A program made the translations under genes and the position numbers. The notes under the pieces were generated by a model. It did not search any database, was not told the DNA's origin, and worked only from the letters and a program-made list of their open reading frames with translations. Source: Endozoicomonadaceae bacterium (lineage in GTDB: Bacteria; Pseudomonadota; Gammaproteobacteria; Pseudomonadales; Endozoicomonadaceae). From it: 15,680 nt of DNA. The DNA is taken from the NCBI GenBank assembly GCA_023146365.1, contig JAGLCE010000021.1:1-15680 (forward strand), in the 5' to 3' direction. Each line of letters opens with the position of its first letter. The first letter of the stretch is position 1. This document shows positions 15,656 through 15,680 of the stretch, piece by piece.

Positions 15656-15680
15656 CTTATCAGCCTTATCAGCCTTATCA
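15656..15680. repeat. 9-bp tandem repeat running off the right edge
   Basis: CTTATCAGC is repeated at 15656-15664 and 15665-15673, with a third copy cut by the window edge. On the minus strand one frame reads DKADKADKS then TGA (15650-15652). It could therefore be the repetitive C-terminal end of a minus-strand gene entering from the right, or simply a non-coding array. Confidence 0.6.

Overview
The window looks like chromosomal DNA from a marine gammaproteobacterium. The block mltD-gloB-methyltransferase-rnhA-dnaQ matches the conserved gammaproteobacterial neighbourhood (in E. coli mltD, gloB, yafS, rnhA and dnaQ are adjacent), and NhaB and SohB point the same way. The mix of NhaB, single-domain SCP2, dienoyl-CoA isomerase and AT-rich accessory flanks would suit an Oceanospirillales or Endozoicomonadaceae-like host-associated lineage. 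That placement is inference and no 16S rRNA gene is present to test it.

Layout. (1) Positions 1-1007: the 3' part of an AT-rich, unrecognised coding region with a degenerate 8-residue repeat, a Cys-rich hydrophobic patch and no clear family. Its end runs into (2) an IS256-family transposase remnant on the minus strand (about 985-1821) that lacks its central catalytic part. (3) Positions 2098-5925: a small glutaredoxin-like gene (minus), a full-length CPA2/Kef-type antiporter with RCK domain (plus), and a second, membrane-only CPA2 antiporter (plus) preceded by two 26-bp direct repeats, each containing the palindrome ATAAACGTTTAT. (4) Positions 5999-7651: sohB (minus) and a single-domain SCP2 protein (plus), divergent around a perfect 20-bp palindrome. 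(5) Positions 7754-10241: a dienoyl-CoA-isomerase-type crotonase (minus) and nhaB (plus), divergent. (6) Positions 10294-12307: a minus-strand run methyltransferase-rnhA-dnaQ, tightly packed. (7) Positions 12386-14860: gloB and mltD on the plus strand. (8) Positions 14861-15680: AT-rich DNA with a broken minus-strand gene of possible GTPase origin and short tandem repeats that run off the window.

The genes group by theme. Two CPA2 antiporters and NhaB give three monovalent-cation/proton exchangers within 8 kb, consistent with K+/Na+/pH balance in a marine setting. A thiol-redox protein lies divergent from the Kef-like gene. SCP2 and the isomerase are both lipid or acyl-CoA related and lie end to end. 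DnaQ and RNase HI serve replication, GloB serves methylglyoxal detoxification and MltD serves murein turnover.

No clear novel multi-gene system is visible. The most unusual items are the two palindromic control regions, the unknown repeat-bearing gene at the left edge and the decayed GTPase-like gene at the right. No tRNA, rRNA or CRISPR array was seen.
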